Counted from the stretch's first letter, positions 53,229 through 63,497 are shown. The stretch: DNA of 64,000 bases from Bacteroidales bacterium (GCA_017546125.1 JAFYXO010000028.1:49206-113205); one strand, 5' to 3'. Numbers and translations are program-made. Notes: generated by a model not told the origin, from the letters alone.

Positions 53229-55241
53229 ATGAACCGTATCCAAAAAACTATGCTGCTAATTGCAGGTGTCGGTCTGCTGGCTTGTTCGTGCGCAGACAAC
53301 ACTAAAACAAAAACAGAAACAGAAAATTTCAAGTACCTTATTGACGAATTTGCAGACCTTAAAATCATCCGCTACCAGATTCCGGGATGGGATGATCTGA
53401 CTCTCCAACAGAAAGAGTACATCTATCACCTTGGCGAGGCTGCAAAATACGGAAGGGACATCCTCTGGGAACAGAATTTCAAGTACAACCTTAAAATCAG
53501 AAAAGTCCTTGAGAATATCCTCACCAAATATGAAGGTGACAACGGCTGCAACAACTATCAGGACTTCCTTATCTACGCAAAAAGGGTATTCTTCAGCAAC
53601 GGCATCCACCACCACTACGCAGAGGACAAAATCATCCCTACATGCCCTAAAGAGTATTTCCAATCTCTAATGGAGGCAGTAGGTGACGGCGAATTGTGCG
53701 CTGAACTTCTCCCTGCAATCTACGAACCTGAGCTTTACAGCCAAAGAAAATACACCGGTACCAAAAAGGATCTCCTTTTGTCGTCTGCAGTAAACTTCTA
53801 CGACGGTGTAACCAAAGCTGAAGCACAGAAATTCTATAACCAGATGAGAGATCCTAAAGATCCACGCCCTATCTCTTACGGTCTTAACAGCAAGCTTGTA
53901 AAGAAGAATGGCAAGATCTACGAGGATGTATACAAAATCGATGGTCTTTATGGCCCTGCTATCGCTAAAATAGTGGAAAATCTTGAGGCTGCTTGCGCAG
54001 TAGCAGAGAATGACACCCAGAAAGACTATATCCAGAAACTTATCGCATACTACAAAAGTGGCGATTTGAGACTATGGGATGAATACAATGTAGCCTGGGT
54101 ACAAGATACCGAATCACATATTGACTTCGTAAATGGCTTTGTAGAGGACTACAACGACCCTCTTGGCATGAAAGCTACCTGGGAGTCTGTTGTCAACTTC
54201 AAAGACAATGAGGCATCCAAGAGAACATCCATCATCTCTGACAATGCACAATGGTTCGAAGACAATTCACCTATCGATCCACGCTTCAAGAAAAAAGAGG
54301 TGAAAGGTGTATCTGCAAAAGTTATCACAGTGGCTTGCCTGGCCGGTGACTGCTACCCTGCTACCCCTATCGGTATCAACTTGCCTAATGCAGACTGGAT
54401 CCGTAAAGAGTATGGTTCAAAATCTGTAACCATCGCAAACATCACATCAGCATACGACAAAGCTGCACAGGAATCACCTAAGAGCGCACTAAGCGAATTT
54501 GCTTGGGACGAGGCAGAGATCGAACGTGCAAAGAAATATGGCACACTTACCAGCGATTTGCACACTGACTTGCACGAATGTTTGGGTCACGGATCGGGAC
54601 AGCTTCTCCCTACCACAGCATCAAATTCACTTGGCGAGTTCAACTCTACACTTGAAGAGGCCAGAGCAGACTTGTTCGCCTTATATTACCTGGCAGACAA
54701 CAAACTTGTAGAGCTTGGTATCCTCCCTGACGGTGAGGCATACAAAGCTGAATACGACTCATACATCCGCAACGGTCTGTTCACCCAGTTCTCAAGAATC
54801 GAGCTTGGCAAAACCAACACTGAAGCCCATATGCAGAACAGAAAACTTATCGCAGAGTGGTGCTACGAAAAAGGTGCAGCCAAAAACATTATCGAGAAAA
54901 AGACAAGAGACGGCAAGACATATTTCGTAGTAAACGACTATGAGGCTCTTCGCGGTCTGTTCGGTGAACTTCTTTCAGAGGTACAAAGAATCAAATCTGA
55001 AGGTGACTTCAAAGCCGGTAAAGCTTTGGTGGAAAAATATGCCATCTATATTGATTACGACCTTCACAAAGAGGTTAGAGAGAGATATTCTGCTCTCCAG
55101 CTAAAACCTTACGGCGGCTTCGTCAATCCTGATATCGTACCTGTGGTTAAGGATGGAAAAGTGGTGGACTACAAAGTGGAATACTGCGACAACTTCCTAA
55201 AACAACAGCTTCAATACGGCAGAAAATACGCTACTCTATAA
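53229..55241 (+). CDS. Dipeptidyl-peptidase III (M49) lipoprotein
   Basis: 670 residues. A signal with lipobox LLACSC gives a lipidated Cys near 19-21. The M49 zinc motif HECLGH (449-454) and EEARAD (476-481) are intact. DPP III removes dipeptides from oligopeptides; homologues in gut Bacteroides are mislabelled dihydrofolate reductase. It should act in the periplasm or on the surface. It is 15 bp before the alanine symporter gene, which suits peptide breakdown and amino-acid uptake. Confidence 0.9.
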   Translation: MNRIQKTMLLIAGVGLLACSCADNTKTKTETENFKYLIDEFADLKIIRYQIPGWDDLTLQQKEYIYHLGEAAKYGRDILWEQNFKYNLKIRKVLENILTKYEGDNGCNNYQDFLIYAKRVFFSNGIHHHYAEDKIIPTCPKEYFQSLMEAVGDGELCAELLPAIYEPELYSQRKYTGTKKDLLLSSAVNFYDGVTKAEAQKFYNQMRDPKDPRPISYGLNSKLVKKNGKIYEDVYKIDGLYGPAIAKIVENLEAACAVAENDTQKDYIQKLIAYYKSGDLRLWDEYNVAWVQDTESHIDFVNGFVEDYNDPLGMKATWESVVNFKDNEASKRTSIISDNAQWFEDNSPIDPRFKKKEVKGVSAKVITVACLAGDCYPATPIGINLPNADWIRKEYGSKSVTIANITSAYDKAAQESPKSALSEFAWDEAEIERAKKYGTLTSDLHTDLHECLGHGSGQLLPTTASNSLGEFNSTLEEARADLFALYYLADNKLVELGILPDGEAYKAEYDSYIRNGLFTQFSRIELGKTNTEAHMQNRKLIAEWCYEKGAAKNIIEKKTRDGKTYFVVNDYEALRGLFGELLSEVQRIKSEGDFKAGKALVEKYAIYIDYDLHKEVRERYSALQLKPYGGFVNPDIVPVVKDGKVVDYKVEYCDNFLKQQLQYGRKYATL

Positions 55242-55256
55242 TTTAAAAACCAAACT

Positions 55257-56624
55257 ATGATTACCTCACTCTCTATCAGTTCTGTAGTATCACAGATCGC
55301 CGGAGCCCTCTGGGGATGGCCTATGGTTGCACTATTATTGGGAACACATCTCTTCCTGACCATCAGGTTGAAATTCCCCCAAAGAAAACTGATAAAGGCT
55401 ATAAAGCTCTCCTTCACCAAGGACAAAGGCTCAAGTGGTGATGTCAGCCAGTTCGCAGCTTTGGCTACCTCGCTGGCAGCAACGATAGGGACAGGTAATA
55501 TCGTAGGTGTCGCTACAGCCATATCTCTGGGTGGTCCGGGTGCCGTTTTCTGGTGCTGGATCACCGGAGTATTTGGTATAGCCACAAAATACTCCGAAGG
55601 TTTGCTTGCCGTCAAATACAGGGTTAAAACTGAAGATGGCACCATGCTCGGAGGACCTATGTATGCCCTTGAAAAGGGTTTGAAATCAAAATGGCTTGCA
55701 GTCCTTTTCTGCATCTTCACCGTATGTGCCAGCTTTGGTATCGGAAATATGGTGCAAGCCAACTCCATCTCGATGATGATGGTGGAGACACTTGATATCG
55801 CTCCACAATGGACCGGACTGATCATTTCTATCCTTGTAGCCTCTGTAATCCTGTTCGGAGTGAGGGGAATCGCAAAGGTTTGCTCATTTTTAGTCCCTTT
55901 TATGGCACTATTTTATGTGATCGGGTGTCTCATTATCCTCGGAATCAATTTTGAATATTTAGGCGAATCTCTACAACTTATCGTACACTCTGCCTTCAAT
56001 CCCCAAGCTGCAGGTGGTGGATTTGCAGGTGCCACAGTGATGGCTGCTTGCAGATTCGGTATCTCAAGGGGACTTTTCTCAAATGAATCAGGACTCGGCT
56101 CTGCCCCCATTGTAGCAGCTGCTGCACAAACCAGAAACCCGGTAAGACAGGCTCTCGTCTCCTCTACAGGTACATTTTGGGACACTGTGGTCGTTTGTGC
56201 CATCACAGGACTTGTTTTGGTCAGCACAGTAGTTGCTCCCAACGGTATTGATGCCTCACAAGGTGCAGGACTGACAGAGGCCGCATTCTGCACCATCCCC
56301 GTATTCGGACCTATCGTAATGAGTGTAGGTATCCTTACTTTTGCTTTCTCCACCATCCTTGGCTGGTCATATTACGGAGAAAGGTGTATGGAATACCTGG
56401 GTGGCAAAAAGGTGATAAAATTCTACCGCATCGCCTGGATCGTAACAGTATATATCGGCTGTGTCATGAATTTGCAGCTTGCATGGGATTTTGCAGATGC
56501 AGCCAATGCTCTCATGGCAATACCTAACCTGATAGCACTTCTGGGTCTGTCCGGAGTTATAGCCAGAGAGACAAAAAAGTACTTGAACGGAAACCACATC
56601 GACGACTTCGCTCCGGAGGAGTAA
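55257..56624 (+). CDS. Sodium:alanine symporter (AGCS family)
   Basis: 455 residues with about 11 TM helices. The AGCS signatures LAATIGTGNIVGVATA and GGPGAVFWCWITG are clear. It imports alanine or glycine with Na+. It follows the DPP III gene by 15 bp and converges with marC, 6 bp apart. Confidence 0.93.
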   Translation: MITSLSISSVVSQIAGALWGWPMVALLLGTHLFLTIRLKFPQRKLIKAIKLSFTKDKGSSGDVSQFAALATSLAATIGTGNIVGVATAISLGGPGAVFWCWITGVFGIATKYSEGLLAVKYRVKTEDGTMLGGPMYALEKGLKSKWLAVLFCIFTVCASFGIGNMVQANSISMMMVETLDIAPQWTGLIISILVASVILFGVRGIAKVCSFLVPFMALFYVIGCLIILGINFEYLGESLQLIVHSAFNPQAAGGGFAGATVMAACRFGISRGLFSNESGLGSAPIVAAAAQTRNPVRQALVSSTGTFWDTVVVCAITGLVLVSTVVAPNGIDASQGAGLTEAAFCTIPVFGPIVMSVGILTFAFSTILGWSYYGERCMEYLGGKKVIKFYRIAWIVTVYIGCVMNLQLAWDFADAANALMAIPNLIALLGLSGVIARETKKYLNGNHIDDFAPEE

Positions 56625-56630
56625 GCCCTA

Positions 56631-57206
56631 TCAGAACAACGTAATAATATTTGTTGAGAAGAGTTTGATTGAAATGGCGAGGAGGATAATTCCGAAGAAT
56701 TTTCTGAGGATAAAGATTCCACCCTTGCCCAAAATCTTCTCAAACCACTCTATCTTGTAAAGTACAAGAAAAATCACCACCATATTGAGGATGATCGCCA
56801 CAATGATATTCTCAATGGCATACTCTGCCCTTAGCGACAGGACGGTGGTCAAAGAACCGGCCCCTGCAATAAGAGGGAATATAATAGGTACGATGGTAAC
56901 AGATCCACCCGGACCGTCATTCTTGAAAATCTCGACACCCAAAACCATCTCCACAGCCAGAACAAAAATAACCAGCGCACCTGCCACTGCAAAAGATGAA
57001 ATATCTACCCCGAAAAGTCCCAGTATAGCGTCCCCGAGGAATAAAAAAAGTATAAAAATGAAGAGGGATGAGATGGAAATTTTCCCTGCCTCTATCCTAT
57101 TTCCCTGCTGTTTCAGTCCCAAAATTACAGGAATCGAACCTGTAATGTCAATAATCGCAAAAAGGACCATGAATGCACTCAGTATCTCCTTAAAATTTAG
57201 CTCCAT
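56631..57206 (-). CDS. MarC-family integral membrane protein
   Basis: 191 residues with six TM helices; NxxDITGSIPVILGL near the N-terminus and FPLIAGAGSLTTVL match MarC (UPF0056). Once linked to multiple antibiotic resistance, its function is now unknown. Single gene convergent with the symporter. Confidence 0.9.
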   Translation of the reverse strand: MELNFKEILSAFMVLFAIIDITGSIPVILGLKQQGNRIEAGKISISSLFIFILFLFLGDAILGLFGVDISSFAVAGALVIFVLAVEMVLGVEIFKNDGPGGSVTIVPIIFPLIAGAGSLTTVLSLRAEYAIENIIVAIILNMVVIFLVLYKIEWFEKILGKGGIFILRKFFGIILLAISIKLFSTNIITLF

Positions 57207-57331
57207 ATCATTATTTTTGTCAATTACACAGCAAATTTAGCAAAAAAGAAAAAGATTTGTTTGATATTTTAAAAAAACTATCTAACTTGCACTATCTTAT
57301 AAAGTTAAACACATTTTAATCATTGGAAGAT

Positions 57332-57505
57332 ATGAAAGCTACTGTAGAACAAATTAACGCACAAATTGAAGTTTTTGTAAAGAATTCTGAAGCACAATTG
57401 GTAAAAGGAAATAAAGCTGCTGGTACACGTGCTAGAAAAGCTGCTCTTGAGCTAAGCAAGCTAATGAAAGAGTTCAGAAAAAAATCTGTAGAGTTCTCTA
57501 AATAA
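57332..57505 (+). CDS. Hc1-like histone H1 protein
   Basis: 57 residues from ATG at 57332 (a TTG three codons earlier is less likely). It is Lys/Ala-rich, with KGNKAAGTRARKAALEL and a closing FRKKSVEF, matching the Bacteroidota histone-H1-like Hc1 group, small DNA-binding proteins of the nucleoid. It ends 33 bp before a strong hairpin terminator. Confidence 0.85.
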   Translation: MKATVEQINAQIEVFVKNSEAQLVKGNKAAGTRARKAALELSKLMKEFRKKSVEFSK

Positions 57506-57538
57506 TTTTAGATTTACGGAAAACTTCTAGGAAAATGA

Positions 57539-57570
57539 AAAGAGACAGCCGGAAAGCTGTCTCTTTCTTA
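57539..57570. terminator. Bidirectional Rho-independent terminator
   Basis: AGAGACAGC (57541-57549) pairs with GCTGTCTCT (57556-57564), extended by A-T pairs. T-rich flanks on either strand allow it to serve the histone gene and the convergent lipoprotein gene that ends at 57572. Confidence 0.85.
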
Positions 57571-57571
57571 T

Positions 57572-57994
57572 TTAGTGCACAGGGATTATTACCCCCAATT
57601 TATTCTCACTGTTCCAAAGCCATATTTTCCCATACTCCATCTTCGAACACTCAAAAACAAAAGTATAATTATCTTCATCTCCACCCAGACAAATATGGAA
57701 TTCTGAGACGATACTCACCCCTATGGATCTTGGGTAGGACTCCATATCGAGATGGTAATACTCTTTCTGGAATTCTGACTGTACCCTTATGGTATGCCTC
57801 TTGGGGTTTATTGCCAACTGATGCATTTCCGGCTTATAGACCAGATAATCGTGTCCATCCTTATAACAGCCGATTCCTGATTCGTCCAAGAATATCTCTT
57901 TCTCCACTGAGTCTATCTCTATCTCCCTCCTACATGAAGAAAAAATGGCACTAATCAAGAGAATTGCCACCAATACCAATCTACATCTGCCCAT
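57572..57994 (-). CDS. Small lipoprotein of unknown function
   Basis: 140 residues with a signal ending in lipobox IFSSC (Cys21). The rest is mostly beta-rich, with no recognised domain (CYKDGHDYLVY, YTFVFECSKM). The start overlaps the stop of the M6 protease gene by 14 bp, so the two are co-expressed and may act together at the envelope. Confidence 0.7.
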   Translation of the reverse strand: MGRCRLVLVAILLISAIFSSCRREIEIDSVEKEIFLDESGIGCYKDGHDYLVYKPEMHQLAINPKRHTIRVQSEFQKEYYHLDMESYPRSIGVSIVSEFHICLGGDEDNYTFVFECSKMEYGKIWLWNSENKLGVIIPVH

Positions 57995-59966
57995 CTGTCA
58001 CCTCCTCTTCTTTAACACCCACTATGACCATCTTGGTTATGGTCTCCACTGAGTTATCCAACATATATCTGATCTTCGCCTCCACCTTGTTCTCCCCCTC
58101 TTTGTCAAAAACAAAAACAGAGTTCTGTACAGGCACCCCATTTAGGTACCACACTATTTCATCTTCCACCTCCACTATATTATATATCCCCAACATCACA
58201 GTATCTCCCACCATAACCGGCCTCTCCAGCCCTTTTATGTAAGGGAATGATGACGTAATATCATCTGTTTTGAACCTGACTGTAAGGGTATCTCCGTTTT
58301 TCCTGTAACCGGTGTGGAATATTTCACACTCATAATACCTCCCACCCCTGAGATTCTCTATTGTATACCCATTTGTCTCCACTGAGGCCTCATATGCACT
58401 GCTGTACTCCTTTCCCCCCTCTCTCCACCTGAGTCCCCACCTTGCAGAGAGCTCCATCGATGGTTCCCACGACAGCGTCGCCCTCATCTGCTCACTCTTT
58501 ATCCTGACATTGACAGGATTTACCAAAATCTCATCCTCATCCGGCTTGACCATGAAAGAAACACCTTTATTTTCGGGATTCAGCTTTATATCGACAATTT
58601 TCAGCCCCACTCCCCTTTTGTCCCAGTCTACAAAATGAGGATCGGTCAATGTGGCAAAGGAGGTAATATTATCAAGACCCGGGAAAAATACCTGTTTCAC
58701 ATTTACTGCAGATGGGACAGACTCTATAAGGTCGGCACACTCATGCTTTGAATATGCATTGATAAGGTTAGTCTCCCATCTGATGGCCGCCTGGATCATA
58801 CCTGCATCACGAGTTGATTTGTCTATATGGTACACCAGCATACCCTCTCCACCGATATATGCATCCCAGCCCCTCTCCTCTCTTGCCTCTATCAGATAGT
58901 ATTCATCCTCACGATAAGTGTTAACCCTGTAGAATGTCCCATTCTGATTTATCGGCTCCAAATGATGAAGGGTATTCAATGTGAGATATTGTGCCTGAGT
59001 CCCCAAAATCTCCCTCTCAATCGCATTGAAATATGGCGGAGTCCTCCCTTGATTATTGTAGCAGCCATAATCCATCAGAGATAGGGTTCCCCACATCCCT
59101 TTGGATCTGCCGTTATTGTCGTAATCGACATCGTAGAGATCCGGCAGACCGAGTACGTGGCCAAATTCGTGGCAAAAAGCCCCAATACCGGAGGGAATGA
59201 CGCCAGTGGCACCTCTCAGCTCCGATCCGCACCCTACAGTCTCTATCCGCGCCCCATTGTAGACGATGGGACTGTGTGAAATATCGATTGAAGATGGCCA
59301 TATGGAGTCGGGATCTCCCCCTTCAGCTTCACTGTAGCCCGCAAAATAGATGAACACGTATTGGTATTTGGAGAAATCCACCTCGTCCTTAATCTTGTCA
59401 CACGCCTCTTTTACCATATCCACTATACCGGCATCATATACCACACCATTAGTCCTCAAATCCTCTTTATTTTGGCCATAAAACACCAAATCCTTATCCA
59501 GAGAGGCCACTTTGGAGACCTCAAAAGAGAACTCTCGGGTACCCTTGAGATTATCATTGAAATAATCCGAAACTGAACCGGTAGCATCATAATCGGAATA
59601 ACCCTCCATATTCATCATATTGTCAAAGTGCACCTGCGGGTCCTCTATTTTGAATTTCACATCCTTGAACTCCACAGGTATGACAAGTGCCGATATACTC
59701 CCGACAGATGCCGGCTTGGCAAAGTAAATCTCACCTTTTTCGGGGAGATGAGGTGTAAAAGTGGGTTTGAAGAAGCCATCTGCCCCCCTTCTCACCCTGT
59801 CACCCATGATATTGGTAAAATCTCTCCTCCCTTCATCACCTCTGATCAGCAAAAGTATCCTGGAACCGTCGGGCTGCCTCACCTCCACAGGATATGGGTA
59901 GGCAGGGATACCCAATGATCTGAACGAGATCATCATTAGGAGAAATATTATTGATAGCCGACCCAT
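57981..59966 (-). CDS. Secreted M6-family metalloprotease
   Basis: 661 residues with a signal peptide (about 1-20). The zinc site HEFGHVLGLPD gives H266, E267, H270 and D276, the M6 (immune-inhibitor-A-like) pattern. A fibronectin-III-like domain (about 485-575) and an Ig-like domain (about 580-655) follow. There is no type IX sorting domain at the C-terminus. It is first in an operon with the small lipoprotein and divergent from the PCMD gene. Confidence 0.9.
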   Translation of the reverse strand: MGRLSIIFLLMMISFRSLGIPAYPYPVEVRQPDGSRILLLIRGDEGRRDFTNIMGDRVRRGADGFFKPTFTPHLPEKGEIYFAKPASVGSISALVIPVEFKDVKFKIEDPQVHFDNMMNMEGYSDYDATGSVSDYFNDNLKGTREFSFEVSKVASLDKDLVFYGQNKEDLRTNGVVYDAGIVDMVKEACDKIKDEVDFSKYQYVFIYFAGYSEAEGGDPDSIWPSSIDISHSPIVYNGARIETVGCGSELRGATGVIPSGIGAFCHEFGHVLGLPDLYDVDYDNNGRSKGMWGTLSLMDYGCYNNQGRTPPYFNAIEREILGTQAQYLTLNTLHHLEPINQNGTFYRVNTYREDEYYLIEAREERGWDAYIGGEGMLVYHIDKSTRDAGMIQAAIRWETNLINAYSKHECADLIESVPSAVNVKQVFFPGLDNITSFATLTDPHFVDWDKRGVGLKIVDIKLNPENKGVSFMVKPDEDEILVNPVNVRIKSEQMRATLSWEPSMELSARWGLRWREGGKEYSSAYEASVETNGYTIENLRGGRYYECEIFHTGYRKNGDTLTVRFKTDDITSSFPYIKGLERPVMVGDTVMLGIYNIVEVEDEIVWYLNGVPVQNSVFVFDKEGENKVEAKIRYMLDNSVETITKMVIVGVKEEEVTDGQM

Positions 59967-59972
59967 TTTTTA

Positions 59973-59980
59973 TACTTTTG
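59973..59980 (+). promoter_or_regulatory. -7 box of the PCMD/BamA-like operon
   Basis: TACTTTTG lies 49 bp before the ATG at 60029, 7 bp upstream of the divergent M6 gene start. Confidence 0.45.
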
Positions 59981-60028
59981 CACAATATTTGATTTGCAAA
60001 ATAGACATTTTTAACGACTATATCAAGT

Positions 60029-61006
60029 ATGAAATATATAAAAACACTCATTGCCGTCACTCAACTCCTGCTTAGTGCCACCATTTTCGATGCAGCTGCC
60101 CAAAATACAACTGCAGAGGAGATAAACAGGCAGGGCAAATTTGATAATTGGATTGTTAGGGAGATCAAGGAATCGGGGCTTATAGGCGGCAACACCAAAT
60201 ATTTGTACAACTTCAACACCGGCGATACCATCAGAGGGAACATACCATACGATGCACCTGATGGAAATGTATTTATCCCCACAAATGTGATGGCAGACGT
60301 CCTCGGCATCATAAAAGGGAGCAACCAGGTCTTCCCAGAGGAGAGAGGTGACGGATTCTGCGCCAGACTCGAAGTTATGGAGGAGGCGGTCAGGGTAATA
60401 GGAATAATCAATGTGAAAGTGATCGCCCAAGGGACCATCGTTACAGGGGAACTCTACGAACCCATCAAGGATACAAAATCGCCATACAGCAAACTGGACT
60501 ACGGCATCCCCTTTACCGACAAACCGAAAGGGATAAAATATGACTACAAGGCCGATGTGGGGCACGAAAGGATAAGGGCCTCTTCATCATCTCCCAGAAA
60601 GGCGCTTGGGGAGCCGGATTTTGCACATCTTATAGTATTTCTCCAGAAAAGATGGGAGGATGAGGATGGCAACATCTATGCAAAAAGGGTCGGTACTGCA
60701 TACAAAAAGATTAAGGAGGATGCCCCTGAATGGATTAATGGGGATTTCCTGGAGATTCACTACGGTGATGTTTCGGGAGAACCGTTCTTTGATCCATACA
60801 TAGAGCTGCGCGGAGAGGGCTCAGATCTGGAGAACTTCGCAAAAAACAGCAAGGGGAAATCCACTGCCATCAGAGAGATAGGTTGGGCAGATGCAGACGA
60901 AACCCCTACACACCTTGTTTTCTGGTTCTCTGCCAGCGACGGAAAAGCGTTTCATGGAGGGGTTGGGAACAAACTGTGGTTAGACAATGTTGAGATCGTA
61001 TATTAA
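60029..61006 (+). CDS. PCMD-type secreted protein (probable)
   Basis: 325 residues with a signal peptide (about 1-24). The C-terminal third (IREIGWADADETPTHLVFW, then FSASDGK and LWLDNVEIVY) resembles the putative carbohydrate-metabolism domain PCMD, a beta-sandwich found in Bacteroidota surface proteins. The N-terminal part is a beta domain of unknown type. It overlaps the BamA-like gene by 20 bp, so the two are translated together. Confidence 0.65.
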   Translation: MKYIKTLIAVTQLLLSATIFDAAAQNTTAEEINRQGKFDNWIVREIKESGLIGGNTKYLYNFNTGDTIRGNIPYDAPDGNVFIPTNVMADVLGIIKGSNQVFPEERGDGFCARLEVMEEAVRVIGIINVKVIAQGTIVTGELYEPIKDTKSPYSKLDYGIPFTDKPKGIKYDYKADVGHERIRASSSSPRKALGEPDFAHLIVFLQKRWEDEDGNIYAKRVGTAYKKIKEDAPEWINGDFLEIHYGDVSGEPFFDPYIELRGEGSDLENFAKNSKGKSTAIREIGWADADETPTHLVFWFSASDGKAFHGGVGNKLWLDNVEIVY

Positions 61007-62144
61007 TATAATATGGACTGCAGCTCTTCTGTTTCTGGGCACACACACATCTTTCGCCCAGATTCAGGAGGTTTTTGACTCTATCTACTACAAAGCGGTA
61101 AGTGACTCCGTGGAACAATATATCAAAAGCCACCCTAACCGCTTCAAACCAGAACAGAACAGGATAAAATTTACCCCACTTGCCGCGATCAATTACTCTC
61201 AAGAGGATGGTTTGGGGATTATTGTTGGGACCTTCGGCCAATACAGGAACGGGCTGGACACCATTGCACCCCTCTCAAACATTTCAGCACTCGGGTATGT
61301 ATCCACCAAAGGATCTATTATGGTGGGTGTTCTCGGGACAAACTACACCCAATCGGGAATATCGAGGCTGGAATACTCCGCTTCTGCCCGCTACCACGAC
61401 AGATATTTCTGGGGAATAGGATATCGGAATGGTATCAACTCCGCGAACAAGAGCTTCTACACTGAAGCAAGTGTAAAGGTAAACACGGGCTACAGATTCC
61501 TCCTCTCACCAATATTCAACATCGCACCGGAAATAGGTTTCGACTACTACAATGCAGACAATTTCACATATACCCACTTATCGGACGGGCTTACCACAAA
61601 CTATATAGGGTTCAATATCGGGGTAGATTTTGTCCTCGATACCAAAGACCACCCCACATCTCCGACAAAGGGTGTCTATATAAATCTCAACCAAAAGATA
61701 TACCCACGTGTATTTTACAACACAGACCCCTTCTACCGTACATCCATAGTTACAGACTTCTATTTCAAAGGGTGGCAAGGGGCAGTTTTTGCCATAGACC
61801 TTTTCAGCGAATCAAACTATGGGGAATCACCCTGGTTCATGTGGACACCATTGGGGGACGATGCGAGGATGAGGGGCTATTATCACGGAAGGTATAGGGA
61901 CAAAAACACCCTCACTGCACAGCTGGAACTCAGGCAAAAGATATACAAATGGCACGGCATGGTAGTATGGGGTGGTGCCGGAAACATATTCCCCTCATAT
62001 AAGGAACTGGATATAAAAAATACCCTACCAAACTATGGGATAGGGTATAGGTTTGAATTGGGCCTCCTTATGTTCAAGCTCGATGCAGGTTTCGGCAGAA
62101 AAGGGGAATGGAGCATAATAGCGGGGCTGAACCACGCATTCTAA
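60987..62144 (+). CDS. BamA/TamA-like outer-membrane barrel protein
   Basis: 385 residues with a signal peptide (about 1-24). The body is a barrel of the bacterial surface antigen (Omp85 C-terminal) type with VDFVLDTKDHPTSPTKGVY and a RGYYHGRYRDKN motif (the RGF-like L6 signature reads RGYYHGRY). There are no POTRA domains, which separates it from true BamA. Linked to the PCMD gene by a 20-bp overlap. Confidence 0.8.
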   Translation: MLRSYINIIWTAALLFLGTHTSFAQIQEVFDSIYYKAVSDSVEQYIKSHPNRFKPEQNRIKFTPLAAINYSQEDGLGIIVGTFGQYRNGLDTIAPLSNISALGYVSTKGSIMVGVLGTNYTQSGISRLEYSASARYHDRYFWGIGYRNGINSANKSFYTEASVKVNTGYRFLLSPIFNIAPEIGFDYYNADNFTYTHLSDGLTTNYIGFNIGVDFVLDTKDHPTSPTKGVYINLNQKIYPRVFYNTDPFYRTSIVTDFYFKGWQGAVFAIDLFSESNYGESPWFMWTPLGDDARMRGYYHGRYRDKNTLTAQLELRQKIYKWHGMVVWGGAGNIFPSYKELDIKNTLPNYGIGYRFELGLLMFKLDAGFGRKGEWSIIAGLNHAF

Positions 62145-62150
62145 TCTCCC

Positions 62151-63497
62151 CTAAATGAAAAATTTGTCCACCTTGGAAACCACTGACGGGTGTGCGAAAA
62201 CCACCACCTGGTCATATGGTTTGATTTGTGTGTTGACATCGGCGATAAAGCTGTCTTTACCCCTGATATAACCACCTATCAACGCATCCTCCGGGAATCC
62301 CAGATTACCGATTCTGTCTGTGGTGATTTTACTGTTCTGAGGTACGATAAACTCAAGCACCTCTGCATCCGTACCACTCAACACCTTAATCGAACGCACC
62401 TTATTTGAAAGGGTAAAGCGGAAAATTCTGCCGGCTGTAATCAGTTTCTTGTTGATTACCGCATCTACACCCATACTCTCCGCCACCTTTATATACTCAA
62501 AATTCTCCACCTCGGCGATAACCTTGGGGACACCCATTTTCTTGGCTATCACACAAGAGAGGATATTGGTCTCTGTACTGCTTGTCACAGCCACAAACGC
62601 ATCACATGATCTCACATCCTCATCGATTAGGACATCAGAATTGCGTCCGTCACCATTTATCACAAGGGCTTTGTTGAGCTTTTGAGAAAGCTCTTCACAC
62701 CTGTCCTGCTTGATCTCCACTATTTTTACACTCTCAAGGGACTTCTCAAGCTTTGCAGCCACCATCTCACCTATTCTTCCACCGCCCAATATCATAAGTT
62801 TCCTCACAGAGACTGTCTCCCTGCCTGAAAGGGCCAGAACCTCATCCACACCACTCTTCTGGGTCACAACAAAAACTACGTCATTAACCTTGAATTTGGT
62901 CTCCCTCTTGGGGATAATGGTCTCATCCTTTCTCGATATGGCTACAATCTTGAATTTCAAATTCTCTCCGGAATAGTAATCACCCATAGTCTTGTCGACA
63001 ATAGGGGCACCATCCTCCACCTTGAAAGATACCATCTGAAGCTTTCCATGGGAGTAGTCCATGAACTCCGATGTGGCTGTCTGCTTCAAAAGATTGATGA
63101 TCTCGTTGGCAGCGATCTTCTCAGGATAGAAGAGTGAATCTATACCCAGATCTGTAAACAACAGTTTGTTCTCACTTGTCTGGTACTCCTCATTATTGAT
63201 TCTGGCTGTCACTTTGTTTGCACCGAGTTTTTTTGCAAGCAAGGCACTTACTATATTCACATCCTGATCATGAGATGGGCTTACCGCAATGAAAAGGTCT
63301 GCCGTAGGTACACCTGCCTCCACAAGTGTGGATATGGATGTGGGATGCCCCTGAATGGTTACAATATCTGCCCCTTCAGAAGCACGGTCAAGTCTCTCGG
63401 AATTTTCATCCACCACTACTATTTCGTGTCTCTCAAAACTCAACATCTTGGCCAAGTGACTGCCCACTTCACCTGCCCCGGCAACTACAATTTTCAT
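62151..63497 (-). CDS. trkA: Trk potassium uptake protein TrkA
   Basis: 448 residues built of two halves, each an RCK-N NAD-binding domain (VVAGAGEVGSHLA at 4-16 and LGGGRIGEMVA near 237) plus a TrkA-C domain. It gates the TrkH/TrkG channel in response to NAD(H). No trkH is visible in this window, though it may lie nearby. A minus-strand -7 box TATATTTG is at 63521-63528. Confidence 0.95.
   Translation of the reverse strand: MKIVVAGAGEVGSHLAKMLSFERHEIVVVDENSERLDRASEGADIVTIQGHPTSISTLVEAGVPTADLFIAVSPSHDQDVNIVSALLAKKLGANKVTARINNEEYQTSENKLLFTDLGIDSLFYPEKIAANEIINLLKQTATSEFMDYSHGKLQMVSFKVEDGAPIVDKTMGDYYSGENLKFKIVAISRKDETIIPKRETKFKVNDVVFVVTQKSGVDEVLALSGRETVSVRKLMILGGGRIGEMVAAKLEKSLESVKIVEIKQDRCEELSQKLNKALVINGDGRNSDVLIDEDVRSCDAFVAVTSSTETNILSCVIAKKMGVPKVIAEVENFEYIKVAESMGVDAVINKKLITAGRIFRFTLSNKVRSIKVLSGTDAEVLEFIVPQNSKITTDRIGNLGFPEDALIGGYIRGKDSFIADVNTQIKPYDQVVVFAHPSVVSKVDKFFI

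Noticed and set aside
55211..55825. 204-codon minus-strand frame within the alanine symporter
   Set aside because: Complement of a hydrophobic coding region; no start context and no family.
60023..60565. 180-codon minus-strand frame within the PCMD gene
   Set aside because: Antisense to a gene with signal peptide and translational coupling to the next gene.
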